Shown in pieces: positions 8,462-15,650 of a stretch of DNA of 64,000 nucleotides. A model generated the notes under the pieces. The model saw only the letters and a program-made list of their open reading frames with translations. It was not told the origin of the DNA and did not search any database. This DNA comes from Flavobacteriales bacterium (GTDB lineage: Bacteria > Bacteroidota > Bacteroidia > Flavobacteriales > UBA7312). The translations under genes were made by a program, and so were the position numbers. The stretch covers positions 58,241 to 122,240 of the forward strand of contig JAQWJZ010000010.1 in the NCBI GenBank assembly GCA_029248105.1, written 5' to 3'. Each line of letters opens with the position of its first letter. Position 1 is the stretch's first letter.

Positions 8462-8486
8462 AAAAGCACCCCAAAGGGTGTTTTTT
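8462..8486 (+). terminator. Intrinsic terminator after tRNA-Ser
   Basis: Stem CACCC (8467-8471) and GGGTG (8476-8480) with loop CAAA, followed by six T. An A-run before the stem pairs with the T-run, so the hairpin could also work in the other direction. Confidence 0.85.
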
Positions 8487-8510
8487 CTGTTTAAAGACCT
8501 TAAATAGAGT

Positions 8511-8534
8511 GGCAGGAGCAAGGATGCTCGCGCC
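8511..8534. repeat. Small interrupted hairpin, possibly a dispersed extragenic element
   Basis: GGC (8511-8513) and GAGCA (8516-8520) pair with TGCTC (8525-8529) and GCC (8532-8534) around an AGGA loop. It lies between the tRNA terminator and the exbB promoter, in 130 bp with no coding signal. There is no T-run, so it is not an ordinary terminator. Its GC content is above the surrounding DNA. Function unknown. Confidence 0.35.
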
Positions 8535-8617
8535 AACAAAGGTTGTTTGTTATTACAACAATACAACTTACTCAAGATTTAATTTTCCAGTGCATTTTTT
8601 TAAACTATTAATTTGTG

Positions 8618-8625
8618 TAAATTTG
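8618..8625 (+). promoter_or_regulatory. Promoter of the exbB-exbD operon
   Basis: TAAATTTG (TAnnTTTG). It lies inside the longest possible exbB frame and ends only 2 nt before the ATG at 8628, so the mRNA should start just after that ATG. This supports ATG 8667 as the true start. Confidence 0.6.
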
Positions 8626-8666
8626 CGATGACTTTAAAAAAAACACAATTTAAAACTAACATTGAA

Positions 8667-9488
8667 ATGAAAAATCTATTAGCTCTTTTTATGCTGACTA
8701 TTTCCCTAACCTTAGGGCTAAGTCAAGTATCCTATGCTATTACACAAGAAGAAGGTGAAGCAACAACACAAGTAGAAGACACTACAGCTGTTGAAGAAGA
8801 AGTAGTTGAAACTGCTCCTGCTGTTGAAAAGCCAAGTGCTGTTGTTGAAGAAAGCCCTTCTTTCCACCAAGTAATCAAACAAAAATTTATTGAAGGTGGT
8901 CCATCTTTTATGGGTATCGTTCTATTGTGTCTTATCTTAGGATTAGCACTTTGTATAGAAAGAATCATCTATTTAAACAAAGCAACAACTAATGCTGATG
9001 CTTTATTATCAGACATCGAAGGGGCTTTATCTTCTGGCAATGTAGATAACGCTAAAGAGATTTGCAGAAATACTGCTGGTCCTGTTGCAAGTATTTTCTA
9101 CCAAGGTTTAGACCGTTCTGGTGAAGGTATTGACGTGGTTGAAAAATCAGTTGTGGCTTACGGAAGTGTACAGATGGGACTTTTAGAAAGAGGTCTTTCT
9201 TGGATTTCATTATTCATCGCACTAGCACCAATGCTTGGTTTCATGGGTACTGTAATTGGTATGATTGGCGCATTCGACGCTATTGAAGCGGCTGGTGATA
9301 TTTCTCCATCATTAGTAGCTGGAGGTATTAAAGTAGCACTTTTAACAACCGTATTCGGTCTTATCGTAGCAATGATATTGCAAATCTTTTACAACTACAT
9401 CGTTGCAAAAATCGATAGCATCGTGAACACTATGGAAGATGCTTCTATCTCATTTGTAGATATTTTAGTAAAAAATAAAATCAAGTAA
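8667..9488 (+). CDS. exbB: ExbB/TolQ/MotA family proton channel
   Basis: A 273-residue inner-membrane protein using proton motive force to drive TonB (or Tol) function. The start at 8667 gives a clear N-terminal signal or membrane segment (MKNLLALFMLTISLTLGLSQ). It is followed by a low-complexity periplasmic stretch rich in Glu, Val and Thr (about residues 25-65), then TM1 (FMGIVLLCLILGLALCIERI) and the two C-terminal TMs of the MotA/TolQ/ExbB domain (LFIALAPMLGFMGTVIGMI and LLTTVFGLIVAMILQIF). The GxxGTVxGM motif lines the channel. It is followed after 1 nt by a small membrane protein and two ExbD genes, a common Bacteroidota arrangement. Confidence 0.92.
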   Translation: MKNLLALFMLTISLTLGLSQVSYAITQEEGEATTQVEDTTAVEEEVVETAPAVEKPSAVVEESPSFHQVIKQKFIEGGPSFMGIVLLCLILGLALCIERIIYLNKATTNADALLSDIEGALSSGNVDNAKEICRNTAGPVASIFYQGLDRSGEGIDVVEKSVVAYGSVQMGLLERGLSWISLFIALAPMLGFMGTVIGMIGAFDAIEAAGDISPSLVAGGIKVALLTTVFGLIVAMILQIFYNYIVAKIDSIVNTMEDASISFVDILVKNKIK

Positions 9489-9489
9489 T

Positions 9490-9828
9490 ATGTCAGATTT
9501 TTTAATCAATGGCGGATTGATTCTAACCTACATTATGATAGCTGTGGCGGCCTTAGCTGCTATCGTCTATCCCCTAATGTTTTTGGCCAAGAATCCATCC
9601 AAAGGAAAAAATGCGCTGATGGGTATAGGCGGATTGCTGTTTATAACAGTAATATCCTACGTACTAGCATCAGGCGATATTATGACTTTCCCTGGTTCTG
9701 AAAAGTTCGGCATGACGGAAGCATCTACTAAGCGAGTGGGTATGGGCTTAATTGTCTTTTACATCCTTTCTTTAGGTGCTATTGCTGCAGTTCTCTTTGC
9801 TGAATTGGGTAAACTATTTAAAAAGTAA
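9490..9828 (+). CDS. Small three-TM membrane protein of the ExbB-ExbD operon, function unknown
   Basis: A 112-residue, strongly hydrophobic protein with three predicted membrane helices, about residues 9-32 (LILTYIMIAVAALAAIVYPL), 43-62 (LMGIGGLLFITVISYVLASG) and 84-107 (GMGLIVFYILSLGAIAAVLF), and a short Lys-rich tail. I do not recognise a named family. It sits 1 nt after exbB and 3 nt before exbD, so it is surely part of the operon. I infer an accessory subunit or assembly factor of the ExbB/ExbD complex. There is no channel-type Asp or Glu in a TM comparable to ExbD. Confidence 0.85.
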   Translation: MSDFLINGGLILTYIMIAVAALAAIVYPLMFLAKNPSKGKNALMGIGGLLFITVISYVLASGDIMTFPGSEKFGMTEASTKRVGMGLIVFYILSLGAIAAVLFAELGKLFKK

Positions 9829-9831
9829 ATT

Positions 9832-10377
9832 ATGGCAAGAAGAGCAAAAGGTGCATCGGAAATCAATGCAGGCTCTATGGCAGATATAGCGTTCTTACTG
9901 CTTATCTTCTTCCTAGTAACAACTACTATGGATGTAGATACTGGTTTGGCACGTAAACTACCTCCAATGCCTGAAGAAGATGTTATTCAAGATGATTCTC
10001 AAATCAAAGCTAAAAACATCTATGTGGTATTGATAAATTCTAACAACCAACTTTTGGTAGAAAACGAGTTTATGGATATCTCACAGCTTCGTGCTGGTGC
10101 TAAAGCATTTATCAATAATAATGGTCGTGACCCTGAATCTTCAGACAACCCACAAAAAGCCATTATTTCTCTTCAAAACGATAGAGGGACAGCTTACGAA
10201 ACCTACATTCAGGTACAAAACGAATTGGCTGCCGCCTACAGAGAATTAAGAGATAATAAATCTATGCAGAAATTTGGTGTGATGTATAGCGACTTGACTA
10301 AGACACAACAGAAAGAGATAAGAAAGGAATACCCTCAAAAAATCTCTGAAGCAGAACCCAAAAATATAGGAAAGTAA
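9832..10377 (+). CDS. exbD: ExbD/TolR biopolymer transport protein, first copy
   Basis: A 181-residue single-TM protein. The cytoplasmic N-terminus MARRAKGASEINAGSMADIA leads into TM AFLLLIFFLVTTTM. Asp18 at the start of the TM is the conserved proton-carrying aspartate of ExbD/TolR. The periplasmic domain (about residues 40-180) has the family beta-strands (IYVVLINSNNQLLVEN), with an insertion around 95-115 and a long C-terminal helix. It forms the rotor-like dimer inside an ExbB pentamer. It lies 3 nt after the small membrane gene and 1 nt before a second ExbD. Confidence 0.9.
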   Translation: MARRAKGASEINAGSMADIAFLLLIFFLVTTTMDVDTGLARKLPPMPEEDVIQDDSQIKAKNIYVVLINSNNQLLVENEFMDISQLRAGAKAFINNNGRDPESSDNPQKAIISLQNDRGTAYETYIQVQNELAAAYRELRDNKSMQKFGVMYSDLTKTQQKEIRKEYPQKISEAEPKNIGK

Positions 10378-10378
10378 T

Positions 10379-10846
10379 ATGTCTAAATTCAAAAAAGATA
10401 CGAGTAAAGATACTCCCGGTATATCAACAGCATCATTGCCAGATATCGTATTTATGTTGTTGTTCTTCTTTATGGTAACTACCGTAATGCGTGAAACAAC
10501 GATTATGGTACAGCAAAGTTTGCCACAGGCAACAGAAATTCAGAAACTGGAAAAGAAGTCCTTAGTAAGCTACATCTATATCGGTAGCCCGGTAGAGAGA
10601 ATGCAAGCTACCTATGGTACTAAAGCTCGTATTCAACTCAACGATGCTTTTGCTACCGTTGATGATATTCCACAGTATATTACCTCAGAACGTGCTGCTC
10701 GTGATGAAAAAGAAGTGCCATTTATGACCACCTCTATCAAAGCCGATCAGAATACAAAAATGGGCGTAGTAACAGACGTAAAACAAGAGCTTCGTAAAGC
10801 TAACGCTTTGAAGATTAACTATTCTACAAGAAAGAAAATACAGTAA
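10379..10846 (+). CDS. exbD: ExbD/TolR biopolymer transport protein, second copy
   Basis: A 155-residue paralogue of the preceding ExbD. The N-terminus has TPGISTASLPDIVFMLLFFF, with Asp22 placed in the TM as in ExbD, followed by a periplasmic domain (VSYIYIGSP, RIQLNDAFATVDDI) and a C-terminal VKQELRKANALKINYSTRK. Two ExbD paralogues with one ExbB suggest a heterodimeric ExbD unit, as proposed for other Bacteroidota; this is inference. It is the last gene of the operon, closed by a terminator at 10874-10901. Confidence 0.9.
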   Translation: MSKFKKDTSKDTPGISTASLPDIVFMLLFFFMVTTVMRETTIMVQQSLPQATEIQKLEKKSLVSYIYIGSPVERMQATYGTKARIQLNDAFATVDDIPQYITSERAARDEKEVPFMTTSIKADQNTKMGVVTDVKQELRKANALKINYSTRKKIQ

Positions 10847-10873
10847 GGATTGTATTTATTTTTTAAAGTCAAA

Positions 10874-10901
10874 GGCCCGTTTTTTAACGGGTCTTTTTTT
10901 T
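10874..10901 (+). terminator. Intrinsic terminator of the exbB-exbD operon
   Basis: Stem 10874-10881 (GGCCCGTT) pairs with 10886-10893 (AACGGGTC, one G-T pair) around a TTTT loop and runs straight into eight T. It lies 28 nt after the exbD stop and just before the 3' end of the convergent CPBP gene. Confidence 0.9.
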
Positions 10902-10904
10902 GCT

Positions 10905-11789
10905 CTAATCACTAGAAGATATAGCTTTGAGTAAATACATAAACATCGCAAGTCCTAATAAAGCAAAGACGAGCATAGTGAACTGCCCATCAGCAGTGCC
11001 TATCGTTTCTATATCTTTAGAGATACTGCGTTGAGCGATGAAGTAAGTCAAAATAACGGCTCCTGCGTTATTGACAAAGTGAGCTAGGATAGGTAGCCAT
11101 ATAGAGCCGCTCCAATAGAATAAGTAGCCCAACAATCCGCCAATAAGAAAACGAGGGATAAAACCTAAAAACTGCAAGTGCATCGCACTAAATAAAAAAG
11201 CCGTTATCCAGATGCTAAGGTGTATCTTTCCACTTCTAGAAAATAGCTCTTTCTGTATTACTCCTCGAAACAAAAGCTCCTCGCCTAATGCTGGAATAAC
11301 ACCGATGATGACTATATTTATCCATAAATCCCAAGTAGTATCAACCTGTAAAAAGGCTTCCGTTATTTTCATGGCTTGACTTTCTGCCGAACGCATCCAA
11401 GCCTCAACATCGGACAAAAAAGAGGGTAAATGCAAACCCTCGTTCCATAACGCTAAGGCATTGATTAATGGAAAAGCAAAAACCATAATACCAACCGTCA
11501 ATACGAATTGCTGACGACTAATGGACATGAAATTTAGAGATTTGTTAGTTAAATAAGCAAACAAAAAAGGCGGTAAAATGAATATGCCAATAGAACTGAA
11601 AGCCTGTAAAAATTTTAGAGATTGTATAGTTGCCTTATTTTCAAAATCGCTTAACGAAGGCGCATCAATGATACCAACACCTAACATTCCTAGAGCATAA
11701 CAAAAAATAAAACTCACAAAGAGTAACATGAATAGGATAAATAATTGCTTTAGCGGGGCGTAATCTTGATAAATGCCTCTTAGATTCAT
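10905..11789 (-). CDS. CPBP family intramembrane glutamic endopeptidase
   Basis: A 294-residue polytopic membrane protein with about eight hydrophobic segments. The Abi/CPBP (CAAX-protease-like) catalytic motifs are present in order: EELLFRGVIQ (motif 1, EExxxR), FSAMHLQFLG (motif 2, FxxxH) and LAHFVNNAGA (motif 3, HxxxN). ATG at 11789 (MNLRGIYQDY) is chosen over a frame running back to 11993, because that extension is antisense to dusB and is not hydrophobic. Family members process prenylated or peptide substrates, or confer bacteriocin immunity; the substrate here is unknown. It diverges from dusB with 31 bp between starts. Confidence 0.88.
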   Translation of the reverse strand: MNLRGIYQDYAPLKQLFILFMLLFVSFIFCYALGMLGVGIIDAPSLSDFENKATIQSLKFLQAFSSIGIFILPPFLFAYLTNKSLNFMSISRQQFVLTVGIMVFAFPLINALALWNEGLHLPSFLSDVEAWMRSAESQAMKITEAFLQVDTTWDLWINIVIIGVIPALGEELLFRGVIQKELFSRSGKIHLSIWITAFLFSAMHLQFLGFIPRFLIGGLLGYLFYWSGSIWLPILAHFVNNAGAVILTYFIAQRSISKDIETIGTADGQFTMLVFALLGLAMFMYLLKAISSSD

Positions 11790-11807
11790 ATCGAATAATA
11801 AAATGGT

Positions 11808-11815
11808 TAGTTTTG
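11808..11815 (+). promoter_or_regulatory. Promoter of dusB, predicted leaderless
   Basis: TAGTTTTG (TAnnTTTG), 5 nt before the ATG at 11821. It excludes the upstream in-frame ATG at 11773. Confidence 0.6.
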
Positions 11816-11820
11816 CAAAA

Positions 11821-12816
11821 ATGAGTGTAAAGATAGGTAATATCGATTTAGGAGAATTTCCATTGCTGTTAGCACCGATGGAAGATGTCAGTGATCCCCC
11901 TTTTCGTGCGCTGTGCAAACGCCACGGAGCTGATGTCATGTACACTGAGTTTATCTCTTCGGAAGGTCTAATACGAGATGCTGTAAAGAGCACTCAAAAG
12001 CTAGATTTCTTCGACTATGAGCGTCCACTAGCTATTCAAATTTTCGGACACGATATAGAGTCTATGAAGCAAACGACTAGAATATGCGAGAAGGTCAACC
12101 CTGACTTCATAGATATCAATTACGGCTGCCCTGTTAAGAAAGTAACCTGCAAAGGTGCAGGTTCTGGAATACTTAAAGACATACCTAAAATGGTGGCTAT
12201 GACTAAAGAGATTGTTAACTCTACTCATCTGCCCGTAACCGTTAAAACACGATTGGGCTGGGACGATAATAGCAAACACATTGTTGAAATTGCCGAACGC
12301 CTACAAGATGTTGGCATTCAAGCTATAGCTATTCATGGTCGTACACGTAAGCAGATGTACAAAGGTGAAGCCGATTGGAGCTTAATTGCCGATGTAAAAA
12401 ACAACCCACGCATGCACATTCCTGTATTCGGAAATGGCGATGTAGACAGCCCTCAAACGGCAAAAATGAAAAAAGAAAAATATGGTGTTGATGGTATAAT
12501 GATAGGCCGAGCATCTATTGGTTACCCTTGGATATTCAACGAAATAAAACACTTTCTAAAAACAGGACAAGAACTGCCTAAGCCTACTATGAAAGAACGC
12601 ATAGAAGTATGTAAAGAGCATTTGGAATTTTCCTTAAAATGGAAAGGTCCAATCTTAGGCGTTGTAGAAACAAGGCGACACTACACCAATTATTTTAAAC
12701 ATATTCCCAATTTTAAAGAATACAGAATGCGACTAGTGACGGCACAACAGCCAGAAGAACTTTTTGAGATTCTTAGCGAAATAGAACGTACATTTGGTGA
12801 ATATGAATTTGTTTAA
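11821..12816 (+). CDS. dusB: tRNA-dihydrouridine synthase (DusB-like)
   Basis: A 331-residue FMN enzyme reducing uridines in the tRNA D-loop with NADPH. Seen: the FMN-binding start LLLAPMEDVSDPPFRALC, then IQIFGHD, DINYGCPVKKVTCKGAGSGI with the catalytic Cys in the NxGCP-type motif, VTVKTRLGW, AIHGRTRKQMYKG, and GNGDV with GIMIGRASIGYPW for phosphate binding. The C-terminal helical tRNA-binding domain includes HLEFSLKWKG. The promoter decides the start at 11821 (MSVKIGNIDL). Its 3' end overlaps a lipoprotein gene by 14 nt, followed by rluF, so it heads an RNA-modification operon with an unrelated gene inside. Confidence 0.92.
   Translation: MSVKIGNIDLGEFPLLLAPMEDVSDPPFRALCKRHGADVMYTEFISSEGLIRDAVKSTQKLDFFDYERPLAIQIFGHDIESMKQTTRICEKVNPDFIDINYGCPVKKVTCKGAGSGILKDIPKMVAMTKEIVNSTHLPVTVKTRLGWDDNSKHIVEIAERLQDVGIQAIAIHGRTRKQMYKGEADWSLIADVKNNPRMHIPVFGNGDVDSPQTAKMKKEKYGVDGIMIGRASIGYPWIFNEIKHFLKTGQELPKPTMKERIEVCKEHLEFSLKWKGPILGVVETRRHYTNYFKHIPNFKEYRMRLVTAQQPEELFEILSEIERTFGEYEFV
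12789..12796 (+). promoter_or_regulatory. Possible internal promoter for the lipoprotein gene
   Basis: TACATTTG matches TAnnTTTG inside the 3' end of dusB and ends 6 nt before the ATG at 12803. It could give independent expression of the lipoprotein and rluF. The match may be chance, since it lies in coding DNA. Confidence 0.4.
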
Positions 12817-13333
12817 ACCACAATCCATTTTTATTGTTATGGTAGGAGTTACCTTATTTTTCTCCTCATGCAAAGAAGAAGAAGGCTGTACAGATTTACT
12901 AGCCCTAAATTACAACTTAAATGCTGTAAAGGATAATGGTTCATGTAAGTATTTGAGTGAAAATTTTATAGGGATATATTCCATTAATGATAGCATTACT
13001 GGTGGCATGATACCTAATGAATGGGGAGCAGAACGAAACTACACGATGGAAATCGTTCAAAATGAAGATAATCCTAGTCAAATTATAATCAGGAATTGGG
13101 CAAAAGTTCACACTTATACTGACAACCCCACAGCAGACTATACACAAGTTTCCGCTCAAATTGATGGAGACAGTTTGTTTGTCGAATTTCAAGAAATTAT
13201 TAATACCGATGGCTATAAAGCTCACAATAGCAGTGGTAAAATAATAGGAGATTCCATTTTTTACGATTTTGAATACGAAAACTTTTTTGGGGAAATGTTT
13301 TGGGGAACAGCTAATGGCATTAAAATAGAATGA
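12803..13333 (+). CDS. Predicted lipoprotein, function unknown
   Basis: A 176-residue protein with a lipoprotein signal (VMVGVTLFFSSCKEEEG; lipobox LFFSSC with Cys as the lipidated residue). Directly after it is the short Bacteroidota motif CTDLLALNYNLNAVKDNGSC, a calcium-loop-like Cys-bounded repeat often seen next to lipoboxes and in secreted proteins. The remainder is predicted beta-rich (IIIRNWAKV, VSAQIDGDSLFVEF, GKIIGDSIFYDFEY), like small beta-barrel lipoproteins. I do not recognise a specific family. The start at 12803 overlaps dusB by 14 nt and the stop overlaps rluF by 4 nt, so it is embedded in a tRNA/rRNA modification operon. Confidence 0.75.
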   Translation: MNLFKPQSIFIVMVGVTLFFSSCKEEEGCTDLLALNYNLNAVKDNGSCKYLSENFIGIYSINDSITGGMIPNEWGAERNYTMEIVQNEDNPSQIIIRNWAKVHTYTDNPTADYTQVSAQIDGDSLFVEFQEIINTDGYKAHNSSGKIIGDSIFYDFEYENFFGEMFWGTANGIKIE

Positions 13334-14049
13334 AAGAAACACGCATCAATAAATATTTAAGTGAAGTAGGCTATTGCTCCAGACGAGCGGCAGACAAACT
13401 CATCGAGCAAGGACGCATTACAATCAATGGTGAAGTACCGCTTATGGGGACTAAAGTAGTCGAAGGCGACAAGGTATGTGTCGATGGAAAAGCTGTAGTT
13501 AAAAATGAGGAAGCTCCAGTTTATATAGCTCTTAACAAGCCAACAGGTATTGTGTGCACCACCGACACACGAGTAGAAAAAGACAACATTATTGACTTTC
13601 TCAAATACCCCAAACGCATTTTTCCAATCGGCAGACTTGACAAAGCCAGTGAAGGCCTAATCCTTATGACTAACGATGGGGATATCGTCAATAAAATATT
13701 ACGTGCCAGAAATAATCACGAAAAAGAATACATCGTTCATGTCAATAAAGTCATTGACGATCAGTTTGTAAAAAAGATGAGTCAAGGTATTCCTATTTTG
13801 GATACCGTTACCAGACCATGTAAGGTGAAAAAGATTGCCGATTACCGATTTAAAATCATTCTGACTCAAGGGCTAAATAGACAAATACGTCGAATGTGTG
13901 AATACTTAGGCTATCATGTGGTAAGGCTTAAGCGCATCCGTATTATGAATATTCATTTGGACTTAGAAATAGGACAACACCGTGATTTGACAAAAGAAGA
14001 GTTGAAAGAACTGAATCGCTTAATTGCTCCTTCCTCAAAAACTTATTGA
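13330..14049 (+). CDS. rluF: 23S rRNA pseudouridine synthase, RsuA/RluF type
   Basis: A 239-residue enzyme. An N-terminal S4 RNA-binding domain (TRINKYLSEVGYCSRRAADK, then ITINGEV) precedes the catalytic domain, which has the RsuA-family motif GRLDKASEGLILMTNDGD containing the catalytic Asp, and TQGLNRQIRRMCEYLGY. It isomerises uridine to pseudouridine, with best resemblance to RluF (U2604 of 23S rRNA); RluB/RsuA specificity cannot be excluded by eye. It starts within the lipoprotein stop codon (ATGA). Only 3 nt separate its stop from the convergent permease gene, and no terminator lies between. Confidence 0.88.
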   Translation: MKETRINKYLSEVGYCSRRAADKLIEQGRITINGEVPLMGTKVVEGDKVCVDGKAVVKNEEAPVYIALNKPTGIVCTTDTRVEKDNIIDFLKYPKRIFPIGRLDKASEGLILMTNDGDIVNKILRARNNHEKEYIVHVNKVIDDQFVKKMSQGIPILDTVTRPCKVKKIADYRFKIILTQGLNRQIRRMCEYLGYHVVRLKRIRIMNIHLDLEIGQHRDLTKEELKELNRLIAPSSKTY

Positions 14050-14052
14050 TGA

Positions 14053-15255
14053 CTAAAAAAAGCGTTTGACCAATTGTCTTGAAGGGATAAGACTAGCAAT
14101 ACACCCAATTCCAAAAACGGTAATCAGTACCAATACTATATCCCAAGGCTCTATCACAACAGGATAACTATTTACCACAAAAGAACCATTACCCATTTTT
14201 AGCAATCCGAATTGTATTTGTAGCCAAGCAATAAATAAGCCTAAAAGTAATCCTGATATAGCGCCAACGGCAGTCGTCAGAAGCCCTTCAAATAAAAAGA
14301 TCCGCTTAACGACTTGAGGCGATGCACCAAGATGAAAAAGTAATTTAATATCGTTTTTCTTTTCTATCATTAGCATCGTCAAAGCACCAATTATATTGAA
14401 GGTAGCAATGATGAGGATAAAACTCAAAATGATAAATACCGCCAATTTTTCCGAGTTCAATATTTTGTATAAAAAAGCGTGTTGTTCGTATTTACTTTTC
14501 ACACTATATGAATCTCCCAATAAGCTTTGCAAATCGGTTTGAACGCTTTGAATTTGAGCATCTTCACAAAGGATTTCTAAAGATGAAGATGAAAGGCTAT
14601 CTCTATTTAGCGCCTCTCTAACAAAAGCGATATTGGTAAGCACATATTCCGCATCAAAATCAGCTTGAATAGCAAATACACCAACAGGTAGAATACTTTT
14701 TTGAATGAATGAATTTTCAGGGCGCAATAGATTCTTTTTCTCTCTGTCGGGAACATAGACTTGTAATTGATCAAAAACATTCCCTACACTCATAGAAAGG
14801 TAATAGGCTACACCTTGCCCTACCACTGCCGTATTTTGAGCTTCATAAACATCCAAATAGTCGCCAGAGATGAGCATGCTATCAATAGCGTTAATACCTT
14901 TGAAATTAGAATCAACCCCTTTTAAAGTAGCGATATATTCCTTGTCTTGATAACGTAACAAGACCTTTTCTTCTAACACCTCTGAATACAGAATTGAATG
15001 CTCATCAAGATAATTTTTAGCTTCTTCAAAAGCTGATACTTTACCCTCAACAACACTCACTTTTATAGGGGGGTCAAAAGAATTATACAACGATAGTATC
15101 AGCTTCTCAAAACCATTAAACACCGATAAAACCAATATCAAAGCTGCCGTTCCGATAGCCACACCAATCATAGAGGCTAAACTCACAAAATGGACTACAT
15201 TCTTGGATTTCTTAGCGAACAAATAGCGCTTGGCGATATAAAAGGCAACTTTCAA
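14053..15255 (-). CDS. ABC transporter permease, LolC/LolE-MacB (FtsX) type
   Basis: A 400-residue protein with an N-terminal TM (VVHFVSLASMIGVAIGTAALILVLSVFNG), a large periplasmic domain (about 50-265) and three C-terminal TMs in an FtsX domain (LAVFIILSFILIIATFNIIG, LLTTAVGAISGLLLGLFIAW, IVLVLITVFGIGCIASLI). The motif KNDIKLLFHLGASPQVVKRIF is the coupling helix contacting the ATPase. In LolCDE this complex extracts lipoproteins from the inner membrane; no ATPase gene is adjacent, so lipoprotein release is an inference. It lies 3 nt downstream of rbfA on the same strand. Confidence 0.85.
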   Translation of the reverse strand: MKVAFYIAKRYLFAKKSKNVVHFVSLASMIGVAIGTAALILVLSVFNGFEKLILSLYNSFDPPIKVSVVEGKVSAFEEAKNYLDEHSILYSEVLEEKVLLRYQDKEYIATLKGVDSNFKGINAIDSMLISGDYLDVYEAQNTAVVGQGVAYYLSMSVGNVFDQLQVYVPDREKKNLLRPENSFIQKSILPVGVFAIQADFDAEYVLTNIAFVREALNRDSLSSSSLEILCEDAQIQSVQTDLQSLLGDSYSVKSKYEQHAFLYKILNSEKLAVFIILSFILIIATFNIIGALTMLMIEKKNDIKLLFHLGASPQVVKRIFLFEGLLTTAVGAISGLLLGLFIAWLQIQFGLLKMGNGSFVVNSYPVVIEPWDIVLVLITVFGIGCIASLIPSRQLVKRFF

Positions 15256-15258
15256 TAT

Positions 15259-15594
15259 CTATTTTAATAAGTCATCAATTTGTTGTGAATAATCGACAGA
15301 ATCGTCAAGGAAAAATTTTAACTCGGGAACTTTACGCATTTGATTGCGAATACGTTCGCCCAATTTTTTGCGAATAGCATAAGACTGTTGGTTTATTCTT
15401 TTGAGTAATGCTTCTTTCTCTTCTGTGCCAAAGACACTAATATATACTCTAGCCACTGATAAATCTGGAGAAATTCGCACTACTGTTACAGACACCAAAG
15501 ATGTGCCTATTATATCCCTGCCTTTAAGCTGTAAAATCTCTGACAAATCTTTCAATAGTTGTCTAGAAACTTTCTTCTGTCTTGTACTTTCCAT
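15259..15594 (-). CDS. rbfA: 30S ribosome-binding factor A
   Basis: A 111-residue single KH-like domain protein required for 16S rRNA 5'-end maturation and cold adaptation. Seen: the N-terminal helix RQKKVSRQLLKDLSEILQL, then VTVVRISPDLSVARVYISVF and the helix-kink region LGERIRNQMRKVPELKFFLDDS, whose ending matches the RbfA consensus PxLxFxxDxS. The length is normal. It diverges from the ABC transporter gene and is followed after 3 nt by the LolC/E-like permease, a neighbourhood often seen in Bacteroidota. Confidence 0.93.
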   Translation of the reverse strand: MESTRQKKVSRQLLKDLSEILQLKGRDIIGTSLVSVTVVRISPDLSVARVYISVFGTEEKEALLKRINQQSYAIRKKLGERIRNQMRKVPELKFFLDDSVDYSQQIDDLLK

Positions 15595-15638
15595 AGAACA
15601 AAGATAAATTTTTAGAACCTTAAAAAGAGCAATTTAAA

Positions 15639-15646
15639 TACATTTG
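15639..15646 (+). promoter_or_regulatory. Promoter of the MsbA-like ABC transporter, predicted leaderless
   Basis: TACATTTG (TAnnTTTG), with 4 nt between the final G and the ATG at 15651. Confidence 0.65.
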
Positions 15647-15650
15647 CACT

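Noticed and set aside
8243..8631. Overlapping reading frames on both strands across the tRNA-Ser gene, 76 and 110 codons long
   Set aside because: They translate the tRNA and terminator hairpin and show no family similarity; the tRNA fold is decisive.
8613..8666. Upstream starts for exbB (TTG 8613, ATG 8628)
   Set aside because: The promoter element TAAATTTG at 8618-8625 lies inside or directly against them, and ATG 8667 gives a clean signal/TM segment.
11790..11993. N-terminal extension of the CPBP protease frame back to 11993
   Set aside because: The extra 68 residues are antisense to the conserved FMN-binding start of dusB and lack hydrophobic character; ATG 11789 starts a proper membrane protein.
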